A DNA stretch of 64,000 bases from Pseudomonas antarctica. Its GTDB lineage: Bacteria; Pseudomonadota; Gammaproteobacteria; Pseudomonadales; Pseudomonadaceae. Positions 34,449 through 44,058 of the stretch are shown piece after piece (positions within the stretch are counted from its first letter, which is position 1; each line of letters begins with the position of its first letter). Where the stretch lies: positions 1 through 64,000 of the forward strand of contig NZ_UYXQ01000021.1 in the NCBI RefSeq assembly GCF_900624995.1. The letters are read 5' to 3'. The notes beneath the pieces are model-generated. The model had not been told where the DNA came from, made no database searches, and saw only the letters and a program-made list of their open reading frames with translations. The position numbers and the translations under genes are program-made.

Positions 34449-35246
34449 ATGCGCTTTAGTGATTTGCTCGACGCTGCCCGTACCAACCCGTTGGATGTCA
34501 CCATACCCGCCGAGTGGGCCCAGGGCCGTGCGAGCTTTGGTGGCCTGGTTGCCGCGCTGCAATACGAAGCGTTGCGCGCCAAAGTGTCGGCAGATCGCCC
34601 TTTGCGCTCATTGGCCATCACCTTTGTCGGCCCGGTTGCGCCGGATGTGCCGGCCAGTTACCAAGTCGAAGTGCTGCGCGAAGGCAAGGCCGTCAGCCAG
34701 TTGCTTGGCCGCGTGACGCAGAACGGTGAAGTGGCGACGCTGGTACAGGCCAGTTTCGGCGCGCCGCGTGAGTCAGTGATTGAGGTCGCGAGCGAGGCGC
34801 CGCCTACGTTCAAACATTGGGAGGAATGCCAGGAGTTGCCTTATATCAAGGGCGTTACCCCCGAGTTCATGCGCCATCTGGCGATGCGCTGGAGTGTCGG
34901 CGGCTTGCCGTTCACTGGCAATAAATCCCGCGACATGGGCGGTTGGGTACGCCTGCGTGGGGACGTGAAGGAAGAACCGCTGACCGAGGCGCACATCCTC
35001 GCTTTGGTCGACGCCTGGCCCCCGGCCTTGCTGCCGCACCTGACCAAACCGGCTCCGGGCAGCACGCTGACCTGGACCATCGAATTTATCCAGCCACTGC
35101 AAGACCTGACCACCCTCGACTGGTGCCAGTACTGCGTCAACATCGAACACGCCCGCGACGGCTACGGCCACGCCGCCGCCGCACTGTGGAGCCCGAGCGG
35201 CGAGCTGATCGCCATTAGCCGGCAGACCGTAGTGGTCTTCGCCTGA
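34449..35246 (+). CDS. Acyl-CoA thioesterase, TesB-like double hot-dog
   Basis: A 265-residue protein of the thioesterase-like superfamily (acyl-CoA thioesterase II type). It has two hot-dog halves: RASFGGLVAALQYEAL with SLAITFVGPVAPDVP, and later LTWTIEFIQPLQDLTTLDWCQY with GYGHAAAALWSPSGELIAISRQTVVV, the last being the typical end of this family. It probably cleaves acyl-CoA esters; the substrate is unknown. It follows the CHAD gene after 90 bases. Confidence 0.85.
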   Translation: MRFSDLLDAARTNPLDVTIPAEWAQGRASFGGLVAALQYEALRAKVSADRPLRSLAITFVGPVAPDVPASYQVEVLREGKAVSQLLGRVTQNGEVATLVQASFGAPRESVIEVASEAPPTFKHWEECQELPYIKGVTPEFMRHLAMRWSVGGLPFTGNKSRDMGGWVRLRGDVKEEPLTEAHILALVDAWPPALLPHLTKPAPGSTLTWTIEFIQPLQDLTTLDWCQYCVNIEHARDGYGHAAAALWSPSGELIAISRQTVVVFA

Positions 35247-35249
35247 GAT

Positions 35250-35501
35250 TCAGAACCGCTGGCTGCCCTGAGCTTCCAGCGTGCGCCCATAGCGCTGAAG
35301 CGCCACGCCCGCCAACACACCGATTACGCCGACGGCAAAACTGGCCAGGCTGAGGCTGAACACCCCAGACGCGATCAACAGAAACCCGATGATCAGCAGG
35401 GGTACGGCAATCAACTGCAGCCCCAAGTTGGTCGGGTGCTGATGGTTTTGTGGGTAATTACGCCATTGCCAGGCGGGGAGATTGGGGTGACGTTTGCCCA
35501 T
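35250..35501 (-). CDS. Small two-helix membrane protein, resembles Mpo1/DUF962 N-terminal motif
   Basis: An 83-residue protein with two membrane segments (about residues 25-45 and 47-68) and a basic C-terminus. QNHQHPTNLGLQLIAVPL near residue 16 looks like the H-P-x-N...G-x-P pattern of DUF962/Mpo1-like proteins, but the protein is shorter than that family, so the link is tentative. The ATG at 35501 is chosen because upstream residues look non-coding. It is convergent with the thioesterase, 3 bases away. Confidence 0.68.
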   Translation of the reverse strand: MGKRHPNLPAWQWRNYPQNHQHPTNLGLQLIAVPLLIIGFLLIASGVFSLSLASFAVGVIGVLAGVALQRYGRTLEAQGSQRF

Positions 35502-35691
35502 GATCGTGAATCCTCTGTCCGTTGAAATAGCTTGGGCAGAGTTTAGGTTTGAGGGGCGCGGGGTGGCGAATTGGGGTTGGCTATGGGGGCTATAGTGGCT
35601 GTCTACTCTGTTTACATCATCATGATCCAATGCGCGCGGATCAATCAGATTACGCGCACCTTGTAGTGCGTTTTTTGCCCCCCGATCCCAT

Positions 35692-36255
35692 CTATCCTTC
35701 CGAATTTATGCGATGCTCCAACCCAGCTATCACCGACTGATAAGACGCATACAACGCCTTGACGTGTTCTATGGAAACGTTGGGATAAAAGGTGATGTGG
35801 TACTGCTGGTCACGGCCACATTCTTTGACTTCAAGAATGCCGCAGCGGCCAATGGTGTGGTGGATAGGTTCCCCAACCGGGCGGCCATTCGCTGCAATGG
35901 CTTGCAGCATCACCGGCGTGTTGCCAATGGGCACGAACTGCGCACTTTCGAACATGTGCCCCGGGTCAACGAACCCAGGGCCTTGCACGTGGCAACTGTG
36001 CGATTTGGCGCTTTGGAAGAGAGCGGTGCTACCAGTGCGACGTCTTCGCCAACCTTGAACACCTGCTCCACTTCCAGAGCCTAAGCGCTCCAGAAGCTTT
36101 CGGCCCAGTCGTCAAAGGTGTTCAGGCAGTTGCGAAAGTCACGCAAAACGCCTTCAACATCCGGCGTTTTTGCATCCATGGGGGCCAGGACAAACCTGGC
36201 AATCACCGGGATCAAACGGCACCCCATAGGGCCAGGCATTAACGGAGAAGTACAT
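35692..36255 (-). pseudogene. Decayed gene: three colinear fragments with two frameshifts and a stop
   Basis: On the minus strand a single protein can be followed through three frames. The first piece begins MYFSVNAWPYGVPFDP at 36255. After a shift near 36205-36215 it continues VIARFVLAPMDAKTPDVEG and reaches an in-frame TAG at 36081-36083, then reads on as ALEVEQVFKVGEDVALVAP. A second shift at 36014-36023, probably an extra CT in a CT-rich run, leads into the open frame ending at 35692 (QFVPIGNTPVMLQAIAANG and on). Only the last piece, 35692-35988, is a sizeable ORF. I do not recognise the family. Confidence 0.65.
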
Positions 36256-36410
36256 CGGCGGTCCCTCGCACTGAACAGTCAGGCGAGAGACTTTGAAGGG
36301 GTTTGTCAGGTAAATATGTCGGCGTTATTCGCCAGGATGACTAGTACGTTTCGCTAAGATCTCGAGTAACGCAGGGCGATCGTAGGAGTGGGATTACAGG
36401 TTGAGAAACC

Positions 36411-37892
36411 CTACAGCTTCAACTGCCCAATCGCCTTACTCAACTCCCCAGCCAAGGTCGCCAGCTCATTGCTGGTAGTGGCCGAATCCACGGTCTGCTG
36501 CACCGTGTTCTCGGTCACATCACGAATGCTCACCACCGCGCGGTTCATCTCTTCGGCGACATGGCTTTGCTGTTCGGCCGCCACGGCGATTTGGGTGTTG
36601 CTCTCGCGCATCTGCGCCACGGCGCCGGTGATCTCGGCGAGGGCCGCGCCGGCTTCCTGGGCTTGCTGTACGCAGTCGTCGGCTTTGAAGGAGCTTTCCT
36701 GCATGAAGTCCACCGCGTCACGGGTGCCGGCCTGAAGGGCTGAGACCATGCGGGTGATTTCGTCGGTGGAGTTTTGCACGCGTTTGGCCAGGTTGCGTAC
36801 TTCGTCGGCGACCACGGCAAAACCACGACCCATTTCGCCGGCGCGGGCGGCTTCGATGGCGGCGTTGAGGGCAAGCAGGTTGGTCTGTTCGGCGATGCTG
36901 TGGATCACGCTGACCACGCCGTTGATTTTCTGACTGTCGTCAGCAAGTTTCTGGATCATCTCGGCGGTCTGTTGCACGCCGCTGGACAGGCCGGCAATCG
37001 AGCGCTGTACCCGGCCGACCACTTCCTGGCCGCTGCCGGCGAGGGTGTCGGCGGTCTGGGACAGGTCGCGAGTGGCGCCGGCGTGCTGGGCGATGTGGTA
37101 GACGGTGGCGGTCATCTCGTTGATCGCGGTGGCGGCCTGGTCGGTTTCGCTTTGCTGACCGAGCATGCCGTGTTGCACTTCGTTCATGCTGCTGGCCAGG
37201 CGCGCGGCGCCATCGTCCAGTTGCTGGGCGGTGCGCGCCACCGTGCTGACCACCCGTTGGTAGCCGGCTTGCATGGCGTTGAAGGCACTGGCCATCTGGC
37301 CGACTTCATCCTTGCAGGCCAGCGGCACGCGGGCCGACAGGTCGCCGGTCTTCTCCACGTGCAGCATGACGTCCTTGAGGGTGTTGAGTTGGCTGAGCAG
37401 GAAGCGGATCAGCAACTGCGAGGCACCGAGCATCGCCAGCATCAGGATCAGAACCGCCACGGCGTAATTGGCAAAGCGTTCGCCGAATACCTGGCTCAGG
37501 CTGTGCCCGTAGGCCAGTACGGCGATCTGTTGACCGTCGGCGCGCGCGATCACGTCGGCACCAATCAGCGGGTTTTCACCGAACAACGGCATGTGATTGA
37601 GCTCAATCCAACCGCTGGTGTTGCTTAGGGCCGACAGATCCTGATCGGCCATCTGTGGGGCTTGGCCGCGCGCAAACGTCAGCCATTGCTCGCTCTTGGG
37701 CAACGGTTTGTCGGCCGGCCAAGCACCGAGCAAGCGCGCCTGTGCCTGCGCCGATGCCTGGGAAGCATCGCTGCGTGCCTGTTGTTCCAGCTGCACGGCG
37801 TAAAGTACCAGCACAAGAGTGGTGATGAACGCGACCGCGTTGACGGCCCAGAATTTGTATTTCAACGAGATATTGCTAAGCCAGGCACCCAT
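36411..37892 (-). CDS. Methyl-accepting chemotaxis protein
   Basis: A 493-residue transmembrane chemoreceptor. TM1 is near residues 12-32, a periplasmic sensor of ~140 residues follows, TM2 ([18 protein letters not shown]) is near 180-200, then a HAMP domain and the signalling domain with the hairpin tip [20 protein letters not shown] and [17 protein letters not shown]. It relays ligand binding to CheA/CheW. The C-terminus lacks a CheR-docking pentapeptide. The sensor domain type is not recognised. The start at 37892 lacks a clear Shine-Dalgarno. Confidence 0.93.
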   Translation of the reverse strand: MGAWLSNISLKYKFWAVNAVAFITTLVLVLYAVQLEQQARSDASQASAQAQARLLGAWPADKPLPKSEQWLTFARGQAPQMADQDLSALSNTSGWIELNHMPLFGENPLIGADVIARADGQQIAVLAYGHSLSQVFGERFANYAVAVLILMLAMLGASQLLIRFLLSQLNTLKDVMLHVEKTGDLSARVPLACKDEVGQMASAFNAMQAGYQRVVSTVARTAQQLDDGAARLASSMNEVQHGMLGQQSETDQAATAINEMTATVYHIAQHAGATRDLSQTADTLAGSGQEVVGRVQRSIAGLSSGVQQTAEMIQKLADDSQKINGVVSVIHSIAEQTNLLALNAAIEAARAGEMGRGFAVVADEVRNLAKRVQNSTDEITRMVSALQAGTRDAVDFMQESSFKADDCVQQAQEAGAALAEITGAVAQMRESNTQIAVAAEQQSHVAEEMNRAVVSIRDVTENTVQQTVDSATTSNELATLAGELSKAIGQLKL

Positions 37893-37988
37893 GGAAGGTT
37901 TTCTCTGATAGCGGAAACAGCATTGGCAAGGTGCCATTATTGTGCCGCTACTCAGGAAACCGGTTTTGACATGGGTCAATGCGCCGCA

Positions 37989-38795
37989 TCAATCCACTTG
38001 AGGTAAACCAAAAAAGGCGCGGGCGCAGGCGGTGCTGTGTGCGGCCAGGTCTTGCAGCGTTTCGTTGCGGTGCAAGGCAACTTCGCGCAGCACTTCCGGC
38101 AGGTAGGCGGGTTCATTACGGCCATTTTTCGGCTTTGGTCGCAGGGTACGCGGTAGCAGGTAGGGCGCATCGCTTTCCAGCATCAGACGCCCGCGAGGGA
38201 TTTCCCTGACCAGCGGATGCAGGTGAGTCCCTCGGCGTTCATCGCAGATCCAACCGGTGATGCCGATATGCAGGTCGAGGTCGAGGTAGCTGAACAGCGC
38301 TTGCTGTTCGCCGGTAAAGCAATGCACCACGGCGGCGGTCAGGTGGTCGCGGTAGTCGTTGAGGATCTCCAGCAGGCGCTGGTTGGCGTCGCGCTCGTGG
38401 AGAAACACCGGCAGTTTCAACTCAACGGCCAACGCCAGATGTTCTTCGAGGACTTTTTCCTGCTGTGGGCGCGGGGAAAAATCCCGGTTGAAATCCAGCC
38501 CGCATTCGCCCACCGCACGCACGCGGCTTTCGTTGAGCAAACCCCGTAATTGCCGTGCGCTTTCGCCGTTCCAGTCGCTGGCCGAATGGGGATGAAGGCC
38601 CGCAGTGCTGAAGAGGCGCTGGCCGCTGTTATCGAGTTTTACACAGAGCTCCAGCGCCTGTTCGCTGCCCTCGACGCTGGTGCCGGTGAGTACCAATTGC
38701 TGCACGCCGGCGGCATAGGCACGGTCGAGAACGGCCTGGTGCCTCTCGTCGAAACTGGGGTTGGTCAGGTTGACGCCGATATCAATGAGTTGCAT
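37989..38795 (-). CDS. tatD: TatD-family metal-dependent DNase
   Basis: A 268-residue TIM-barrel hydrolase. It matches E. coli TatD in detail: [58 protein letters not shown] and [12 protein letters not shown]. Metal ligands are supplied by these His/Asp/Glu motifs. TatD acts as a 3'-5' exonuclease in DNA repair and is not needed for Tat export. Divergent from the MltF-type gene. Confidence 0.92.
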   Translation of the reverse strand: MQLIDIGVNLTNPSFDERHQAVLDRAYAAGVQQLVLTGTSVEGSEQALELCVKLDNSGQRLFSTAGLHPHSASDWNGESARQLRGLLNESRVRAVGECGLDFNRDFSPRPQQEKVLEEHLALAVELKLPVFLHERDANQRLLEILNDYRDHLTAAVVHCFTGEQQALFSYLDLDLHIGITGWICDERRGTHLHPLVREIPRGRLMLESDAPYLLPRTLRPKPKNGRNEPAYLPEVLREVALHRNETLQDLAAHSTACARAFFGLPQVD

Positions 38796-39031
38796 GGTGC
38801 TATCTCCGCCTGCGGCCGGAAAGCATATCAGAGCTGTAGATTTATAAGAAAAACGAAGAACTACAACGAGTTATAGCTGTCTTTGAACGTCGCAAGTGAC
38901 ATAGTGGTTGGCCATACGCTTTCCATCGTGCCACCGTTGCGCGCTTTGCCAGCGCATAAAGCGCTCTGTTTCTGACTCCCAGTCCCGCGTCTTTCACGAT
39001 GGCACTGGTCAGTATTCTTTCCGGAGAGCGG

Positions 39032-40453
39032 ATGATCCGACCCTCGGCGTTGCTTATGTTGTGCCTGACGTTACTGCTGCCCATGGCAGCGGTCGCACGT
39101 CTGGACGGGCCGCTGGAAGTGACCAAGCCCGGCAAGGTTCGTGACCTGGCGCAGATTCGCTCCAGCCGCACCTTACGTGTGCTGGTCAATCAAAGCCGTA
39201 ACAGCTCCGGTGAGGTGCAGGGCCAGGCCATCGGCGTTGAGTACCACCGCCTGCGCGCCTTTGAGCAATACCTCAATGGTCACGCCCGTGACGGTGAGGA
39301 AATCAACCTCAAGATTATTCCCAAGGCCAAGGACCAACTGCTCGGCGCGTTGGCGCGTGGCGAAGGCGACGTGGTCGCCCCCGGTGAGTTGCTGGACGTA
39401 AAGGCCGCGCACAAGATCAGCACCAGTGACCCAATAGCCAGTGATGTGCGGCTTTGGCTGGTGGGCGTCAAGGGCGAGCGGCGCTTTACCAAGCTGGAGC
39501 AACTCTCCGGGCGCACGCTGGCGTTGACCACCGGCAGTGCGGCGGCGGATGCGATAAACCAGGTCAACCAGCAACTGGCTTTGCACAAGCGGCCGCCGGT
39601 GAAGGTGGAATGGGTCGATCCGACGTTGGCCGTGGAAGATGTGCTGGAGATGGTTCAAGCTGGGATCTTTCACCTCACCATCGTCGAGAAACCGATTGCC
39701 GAGCGCTGGTCGAAAATCCTGCCCAGGTTGCGTTTTGATCGGCAGGTGGCGATCAGTGAGCCAGGCGATGAGTACTGGTTCGTGCGCCAGGACGCCTCGA
39801 TGCTACGGGCCAGTATTGATCGTTTTCTCAAGACGTATCACACGCCCGCCGATCAGGACGTGGCATTCCAGCGTATCTACCGACGCCTCTATCAGGTCCG
39901 CAACCCGCTGGCACGTGCCGACCGCCAGCGCCTGGAAAAACTGCGCCCGGTCTTGCAAAAGCACGCCCGCGAGCAAGGCATGGACTGGTTGAACCTGGCG
40001 GCGCTGGCGTTCAAGGAGTCAGCGCTTGACCCCGGCGTGCGCAACAGCGGCGGCCCTACGGGGCTGATGCAGATCACGCCATCCGCGGCGCAGCGTGTGG
40101 GTGTCAACAATATCGAGAACCTCGACAGTAATGTGCAGGCAGGCGCCCGCTACCTGGCGATGATCCGGCGCAAATTTTTCGCCAGCCCCAAACTCAACGA
40201 GCGTGAACGCATGGCCTTCGTGCTTGCGGCTTACAACATGGGGCCGGAGCGGGTGCAAGGTATGCGCGCAGAGGCTCGTCGTCGGGGGCTCAACCCCAAT
40301 CAGTGGTTCTTCCAGGTTGAACGTATTGCCATGGAGCAGGTGGGAATGGGCGGGGTCAGCTATGTTAATAGCGTGAACAAGTACTACTTGGCATTCGATC
40401 GGGAGCGAGCGTCGCTGGAGCCGGTAACGGCAAAAATCGCGTCACGCAAATAA
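39032..40453 (+). CDS. MltF-type membrane-bound lytic transglycosylase
   Basis: A 473-residue exported enzyme with two domains. A signal peptide (to ~residue 22) is followed by a solute-binding-protein-like module (SRTLRVLVNQSRN to about residue 280) and a C-terminal SLT domain with LAFKESALDPGVRNSGGPTGLMQITPSAA, whose Glu is catalytic, and FVLAAYNMGPERV. It cleaves peptidoglycan to 1,6-anhydro products; the first module is regulatory in MltF. It resembles the MltF2 paralogue of P. aeruginosa more than MltF itself, judged by neighbours. Signal peptide lacks a lipobox. ATG at 39032 has GGAGAG upstream. Confidence 0.88.
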   Translation: MIRPSALLMLCLTLLLPMAAVARLDGPLEVTKPGKVRDLAQIRSSRTLRVLVNQSRNSSGEVQGQAIGVEYHRLRAFEQYLNGHARDGEEINLKIIPKAKDQLLGALARGEGDVVAPGELLDVKAAHKISTSDPIASDVRLWLVGVKGERRFTKLEQLSGRTLALTTGSAAADAINQVNQQLALHKRPPVKVEWVDPTLAVEDVLEMVQAGIFHLTIVEKPIAERWSKILPRLRFDRQVAISEPGDEYWFVRQDASMLRASIDRFLKTYHTPADQDVAFQRIYRRLYQVRNPLARADRQRLEKLRPVLQKHAREQGMDWLNLAALAFKESALDPGVRNSGGPTGLMQITPSAAQRVGVNNIENLDSNVQAGARYLAMIRRKFFASPKLNERERMAFVLAAYNMGPERVQGMRAEARRRGLNPNQWFFQVERIAMEQVGMGGVSYVNSVNKYYLAFDRERASLEPVTAKIASRK

Positions 40454-40556
40454 TCGGTTTTATCGATAATAATTAGGCATTTTTTGCGCTTTTATCATTG
40501 TCTTATCCGATTAATATAGCGGCCAACCCACCCCTACTTTGAAAAGGATTAGCAGC

Positions 40557-40991
40557 ATGAGCCCACTGATCAACCGAGTCCTGTCCACCCGCGCCGGTTA
40601 CGGTCTGACTGTCCTGCGAATTTTTGTCGGCATCATCTTCGCTGCCCACGGTTCGCAAAAACTCTTTGGCTGGTTTGGCGGCTACGGTCTGGCGGGTACT
40701 GCGCAGTACATGGAGAGCCTCGGCCTGACGCCGGGCACGCTGATGGCGGTGCTGTCAGGCGGTACGGAATTCTTCGCCGGCCTGGCACTGATCATCGGTT
40801 TGCTGGCGCGTCCGGCCGCATTGGGGCTGACCTTCCTGTCGCTGGTGGCAATCTTCTCGGTGCATATCCATAACGGTCTTTTCATGGCCAACAACGGTTA
40901 TGAATTCGCACTGGCCTTGCTTGGCGGCTCGCTGGCGGTAATGTTGGAAGGGGCGGGCAAACTGTCTGTCGACGGTGCCATCGCCCGCTGA
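40557..40991 (+). CDS. DoxX-family membrane protein
   Basis: A 144-residue inner-membrane protein with four hydrophobic segments. The start LTVLRIFVGIIFAAHGSQKLFGWF is the hallmark of the DoxX family, as is the GGTEFFAGLALIIGLLARPAA region. Members are linked to thiol/redox homeostasis in some bacteria; a precise role here is not known. It is followed by a strong terminator. Confidence 0.9.
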   Translation: MSPLINRVLSTRAGYGLTVLRIFVGIIFAAHGSQKLFGWFGGYGLAGTAQYMESLGLTPGTLMAVLSGGTEFFAGLALIIGLLARPAALGLTFLSLVAIFSVHIHNGLFMANNGYEFALALLGGSLAVMLEGAGKLSVDGAIAR

Positions 40992-41013
40992 TACGCAGAT
41001 AAAACTCAGAAGA

Positions 41014-41036
41014 AGCCCGCCATGAGCGGGCTTTTT
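41014..41036 (+). terminator. Rho-independent terminator after the DoxX gene
   Basis: AGCCCGC (41014-41020) / GCGGGCT (41026-41032), loop CATGA, followed by four T. Confidence 0.9.
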
Positions 41037-41051
41037 CGTTGCTCGGGATTC

Positions 41052-41081
41052 TTGACACTGCCCCACCGGCTTCTCTAGGAT
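41052..41081 (+). promoter_or_regulatory. Strong sigma-70-type promoter
   Basis: TTGACA at 41052-41057 and TAGGAT at 41076-41081 with 18 bases between. It is placed directly after a terminator, and transcription would start near 41088-41089. Confidence 0.65.
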
Positions 41082-41087
41082 GCTGCT

Positions 41088-41249
41088 CATGCGCCGATTT
41101 AAACAGCTAATTGCGGGGCGCCACTGGGTCTCAATGCAGCCCGACAGACGCGTGTACTCATCAGAGTCGGGCTTCGAAATACCGCTAAAGCGCTGGTTCG
41201 GTGTTGCCTCTCACCTGCCCGCAGACTTTTGAGGCAGAGACACGACACG
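41088..41249 (+). promoter_or_regulatory. Structured 160-nt leader, possible riboswitch or leader-peptide control region
   Basis: Several stems can be drawn: GCGCC 41091-41095 with GGCGC 41117-41121; AGCCCGAC 41138-41145 with GTCGGGCT 41166-41173; CGC/GCG around TAAA at 41183-41192; TGCCTC 41205-41210 with GAGGCA 41231-41236. The last would cover the purine-rich GAGGCAGAGA before the next gene. A small open frame (ATG 41080 or, at the likely transcript start, 41089) encodes about 47-50 residues and stops at 41230-41232 inside that stem, so translation could open it. No known riboswitch class is recognised. Confidence 0.5.
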
Positions 41250-41558
41250 ATGAATGCACTACGCCCCCTCATATGCCTGGCCCCGATCACTGCGGACCTG
41301 ACTCAACGCAATCCAAAAATTCTTCTGGGCGGCAAGCACCAACCGACGCTGTTGCGTTACCTGGACGGTTGGCCACGTCGCACCGGGCGGCCTTCGGCGT
41401 TCCTGATCCAATTTGTCGAAGATGGCGAATCCCTGGCCCGCTTTGCCAGTAACAGCTTTGATCTGGCAGTTATCCAGGCGCCCAGTGCGGGCGACGCCGA
41501 TGAGGTGATCCGCCAACTGACGCGTATTGCCCGGCAAGGGTTGATTGCTCGCCGTTGA
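41250..41558 (+). CDS. Small conserved-type protein of unknown function
   Basis: A 102-residue soluble protein with no signal peptide or membrane helix. Seen are PKILLGGKHQPTLLRYLDGW, an acidic middle and SFDLAVIQAPSAGDADEVIRQL near the C-terminus, giving an alpha/beta look. I do not recognise the family. It is the only gene behind the promoter and structured leader at 41052-41249, so it is probably regulated at the RNA level. The ATG at 41250 was chosen over one at 41229, which lies in the leader stem. Confidence 0.7.
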   Translation: MNALRPLICLAPITADLTQRNPKILLGGKHQPTLLRYLDGWPRRTGRPSAFLIQFVEDGESLARFASNSFDLAVIQAPSAGDADEVIRQLTRIARQGLIARR

Positions 41559-41576
41559 CCTATTGTTGTTAATTAA

Positions 41577-43322
41577 TCAGCGAAGTGAGGCGCTGGTGGG
41601 TGATCGACGTCGGCACTGGTACAGGAAAACTGCCCAGGCGATCAGGCATAACAGCAGCGGCACCGCAGCAATAATGAGCAGCTTGAGGTGGCGTTCCGCT
41701 TGATGCACCTGCTTGTAAGCCTCGACTTTGAGTGCATGCAGCTCCATGGGCAGTCGCAGACGTTCCTTGTTGAGCGCTTGCAACTGGGTATTGCTATCCA
41801 CCGTATGGGTACCGAAGCTTGAGTTCGGCGGATTCAATCGCTGCCACTCCTGTTCCGTTCGCTCAAGCCTTCGTTCAAGTTCAGCGGACTTTTGCGTGTA
41901 GGTCTGTTCTGCTGTCTCGCGCATGTACTCCAGCGGGTTCATCGGTTGACCGCCGATCGCACGGGGTCGAATGCTCGCGAGAACATCAGGGACCGCCAGG
42001 TTCTCCAGGGTATTCAACACAAACGGCAGGTTGCTGTTGGACGCAGAATTGATGACGGTGTCCATCAGTAAGTCGGTGTCGGCGACCACGACCACCTGGA
42101 TATTTGCAGCCTTTTGCAAACCGACTGTTTGCCCTTTCATGCCGTCGGGAAATGCCGAATAGGCCGGCCCATCAACGCGAGCGGCGATCACCTGGCGTTG
42201 CCCGTGAGTGGACGTTTCGTCGATCAGTGAATCAAACGCGGTCGCGGCTGCAAAGCGCTGGCTGGCCAATAGCGCAGACTGCCTGGAGCTTTGCAGCAGC
42301 GGGGTGAGCGTCGTACGACTTTTTCTTACCCGCGAAAGTGCGCCGCTGCTCGAGACGATTACTGAGTTCAGTTTCCAGGCGCTGATGTCATTCTCCGTCA
42401 TTGCCTGCCGTGGCAGGTTTAAGCGGGCCGGATGCAGTACGGTCGGCTCCCCTGGGCCGAACGACGCCGATGAGGCGTAGAGATTATCGACCAGTAGTTT
42501 GTCCGTCGGCATCTGTATGCCCCATGCGGTCAGCAGCTCCTCCAGCTTCGGGTCTTGCGGCGCAGCGCTCGTATCCATCTCGCTCATGGGGTCGATAAAC
42601 ATCATCAGCTTGGCGCCGCCCAATACAAACTGTTCAACCGCGTACAGGGTGGCCTCGGGCAACGCGCGAGGATGCACCACCATCAGTGTTCCGATCGATT
42701 GAGGGATGTGTTCGGTGTCTGGTGCCAGTTCAATAAGGTTGAAATGCCGCTGCATTTGCTCCAACACCTGCCCGGCAGGCTTATTCAATGTGAGCCCGGA
42801 TAGAAGACCGACAGTGGCGCGCTCGGGGTGCATCAAGGTGTAGATCAGGTGGCTGATTTCATACTCAAGCAGTGGCTCATCGTCGAGGCGAAATACGTCG
42901 ATACGTTGTGCAGCCTGGCCTGCACGGGCACCTATGAGGCCTAGAAATCCGTGCGTGTCGTCAAGACCGAATAAACCGGCTTTGTAGGCCTCTTCTGTAT
43001 AAGGCGCTGGATCAACCACGTGCAGGTTAATCATGCCTTTGGCGGCTTTTTCGTACTCTTTCAGCAGGTCTTCCACACGCTCACCATAGCGTTTTAGTGC
43101 TTGGCTTTTCTTCGGGTCATTATTTGAGTTGAAGTAATACAGGTCCAGTGGATGCTCGAGTGTCGTGAGTAATTGCCGTGCCGGGGGCGATAACGTGTGA
43201 ACTTTTTGTTGTGAAAAATCCCAGCGGATATCGGGGAGGTTATTTACCCAAGTCAGATTGAATGCCAGGAAAAGTAACAGTATGACCACGAGTGTCATAC
43301 CCGTACGAAGGACGGATCGCAT
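41577..43322 (-). CDS. GldG-like ABC-transporter auxiliary protein
   Basis: A 581-residue protein with a membrane helix at each end (about residues 8-26 and 550-572) and a large extracytoplasmic domain of the GldG / ABC-transporter-auxiliary type: WDFSQQKVHTLSPPARQLL, then EYEISHLIYTLMHP and TVGLLSGL. A predicted coiled coil lies before the last helix. In Flavobacterium GldG works with GldA and GldF in gliding; the role in Pseudomonas is unknown. The ATG at 43322 has GAAGGAAG upstream. It is the third gene of a minus-strand operon, after an ATPase and a permease gene. Confidence 0.83.
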   Translation of the reverse strand: MRSVLRTGMTLVVILLLFLAFNLTWVNNLPDIRWDFSQQKVHTLSPPARQLLTTLEHPLDLYYFNSNNDPKKSQALKRYGERVEDLLKEYEKAAKGMINLHVVDPAPYTEEAYKAGLFGLDDTHGFLGLIGARAGQAAQRIDVFRLDDEPLLEYEISHLIYTLMHPERATVGLLSGLTLNKPAGQVLEQMQRHFNLIELAPDTEHIPQSIGTLMVVHPRALPEATLYAVEQFVLGGAKLMMFIDPMSEMDTSAAPQDPKLEELLTAWGIQMPTDKLLVDNLYASSASFGPGEPTVLHPARLNLPRQAMTENDISAWKLNSVIVSSSGALSRVRKSRTTLTPLLQSSRQSALLASQRFAAATAFDSLIDETSTHGQRQVIAARVDGPAYSAFPDGMKGQTVGLQKAANIQVVVVADTDLLMDTVINSASNSNLPFVLNTLENLAVPDVLASIRPRAIGGQPMNPLEYMRETAEQTYTQKSAELERRLERTEQEWQRLNPPNSSFGTHTVDSNTQLQALNKERLRLPMELHALKVEAYKQVHQAERHLKLLIIAAVPLLLCLIAWAVFLYQCRRRSPTSASLR

Positions 43323-43336
43323 ACGTTGCTTCCTTC

Positions 43337-44056
43337 TCAACTGTTTTTGTAATTGAGGATAACGGTCGTTGCCGACAGAAAGGCAAAGATGATGCTAATA
43401 AAAAACAGGCTGTCGTGCAGTGTCAGTTTACCGTTGTCGATAGTGCTGAAGCGCGAGATAGGGTTAAGCGCCATCAAACTGTCGATAACCCAGATAGGTG
43501 CCTGATGTTCAAGTGAGTCCAGAACTGACGAAAGTACGCTGGCGATAAACAGCAAGCCCAGCGTCAATAGAAAAATAACCACCCGGCGGTGCGTCAGGGC
43601 GCAAATGAAGCAGCCGACAGATAGATAGCTGCCCGCCAGCAACCCGCTGGCCAGCAACTGAGAAGTGATCACGAGATTGTCCGCAGGGCCCAAGTAGTTT
43701 GCGACAATTACTGTCGGAAAAGTCAAGACCAGCGCGATACCGCATACGACCCATGCGGCCAGGAATTTGCCGATGACACGTTCGAAAGTAGTTATAGGCA
43801 GCGTGTTCATGACGTCGCGTAGGCTTGCAGTACGCTCGTCCGACCACAGTTGCGTGGATAACGTTGGAATCAGCAGTAAGTAGAGCCAAGGATGCAATTG
43901 GAAAAAGGCCTGTAAGTTGCCGCTGTCGCGTTCCAGCCACTGGCTTGTATACACCCCAAGGGTGGCGCACAGCACCAGAAAAGCAGCAACACTCAGGTAC
44001 GTGCCTGGTGTGCAGGCGTAACTGGTGAGCTGGCGTTTAAAAATGACGGGCAGCAT
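43337..44056 (-). CDS. ABC-2-type permease, GldF-like
   Basis: A 239-residue inner-membrane protein with six hydrophobic segments. PTLSTQLWSDERTASLRDVMNTLPIT is the cytoplasmic coupling segment typical of ABC-2 permeases of the GldF/NosY group. ATG at 44056 is given; a TTG at 44062 overlaps the upstream stop as TTGA and has AGAGGT at better spacing, so it may be the true start. With the ATPase and the GldG-like protein it forms a complete three-part system. Confidence 0.82.
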   Translation of the reverse strand: MLPVIFKRQLTSYACTPGTYLSVAAFLVLCATLGVYTSQWLERDSGNLQAFFQLHPWLYLLLIPTLSTQLWSDERTASLRDVMNTLPITTFERVIGKFLAAWVVCGIALVLTFPTVIVANYLGPADNLVITSQLLASGLLAGSYLSVGCFICALTHRRVVIFLLTLGLLFIASVLSSVLDSLEHQAPIWVIDSLMALNPISRFSTIDNGKLTLHDSLFFISIIFAFLSATTVILNYKNS

Positions 44057-44058
44057 TT

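Noticed and set aside
35692..35988. Intact small gene on the minus strand
   Set aside because: Colinear fragments in the other two frames upstream show it is the 3' part of a broken longer gene.
41080..41232. Independent 50-residue protein-coding gene
   Set aside because: The first ATG lies inside the -10 region and the segment is better explained as a structured leader; I describe it as a possible leader peptide instead.
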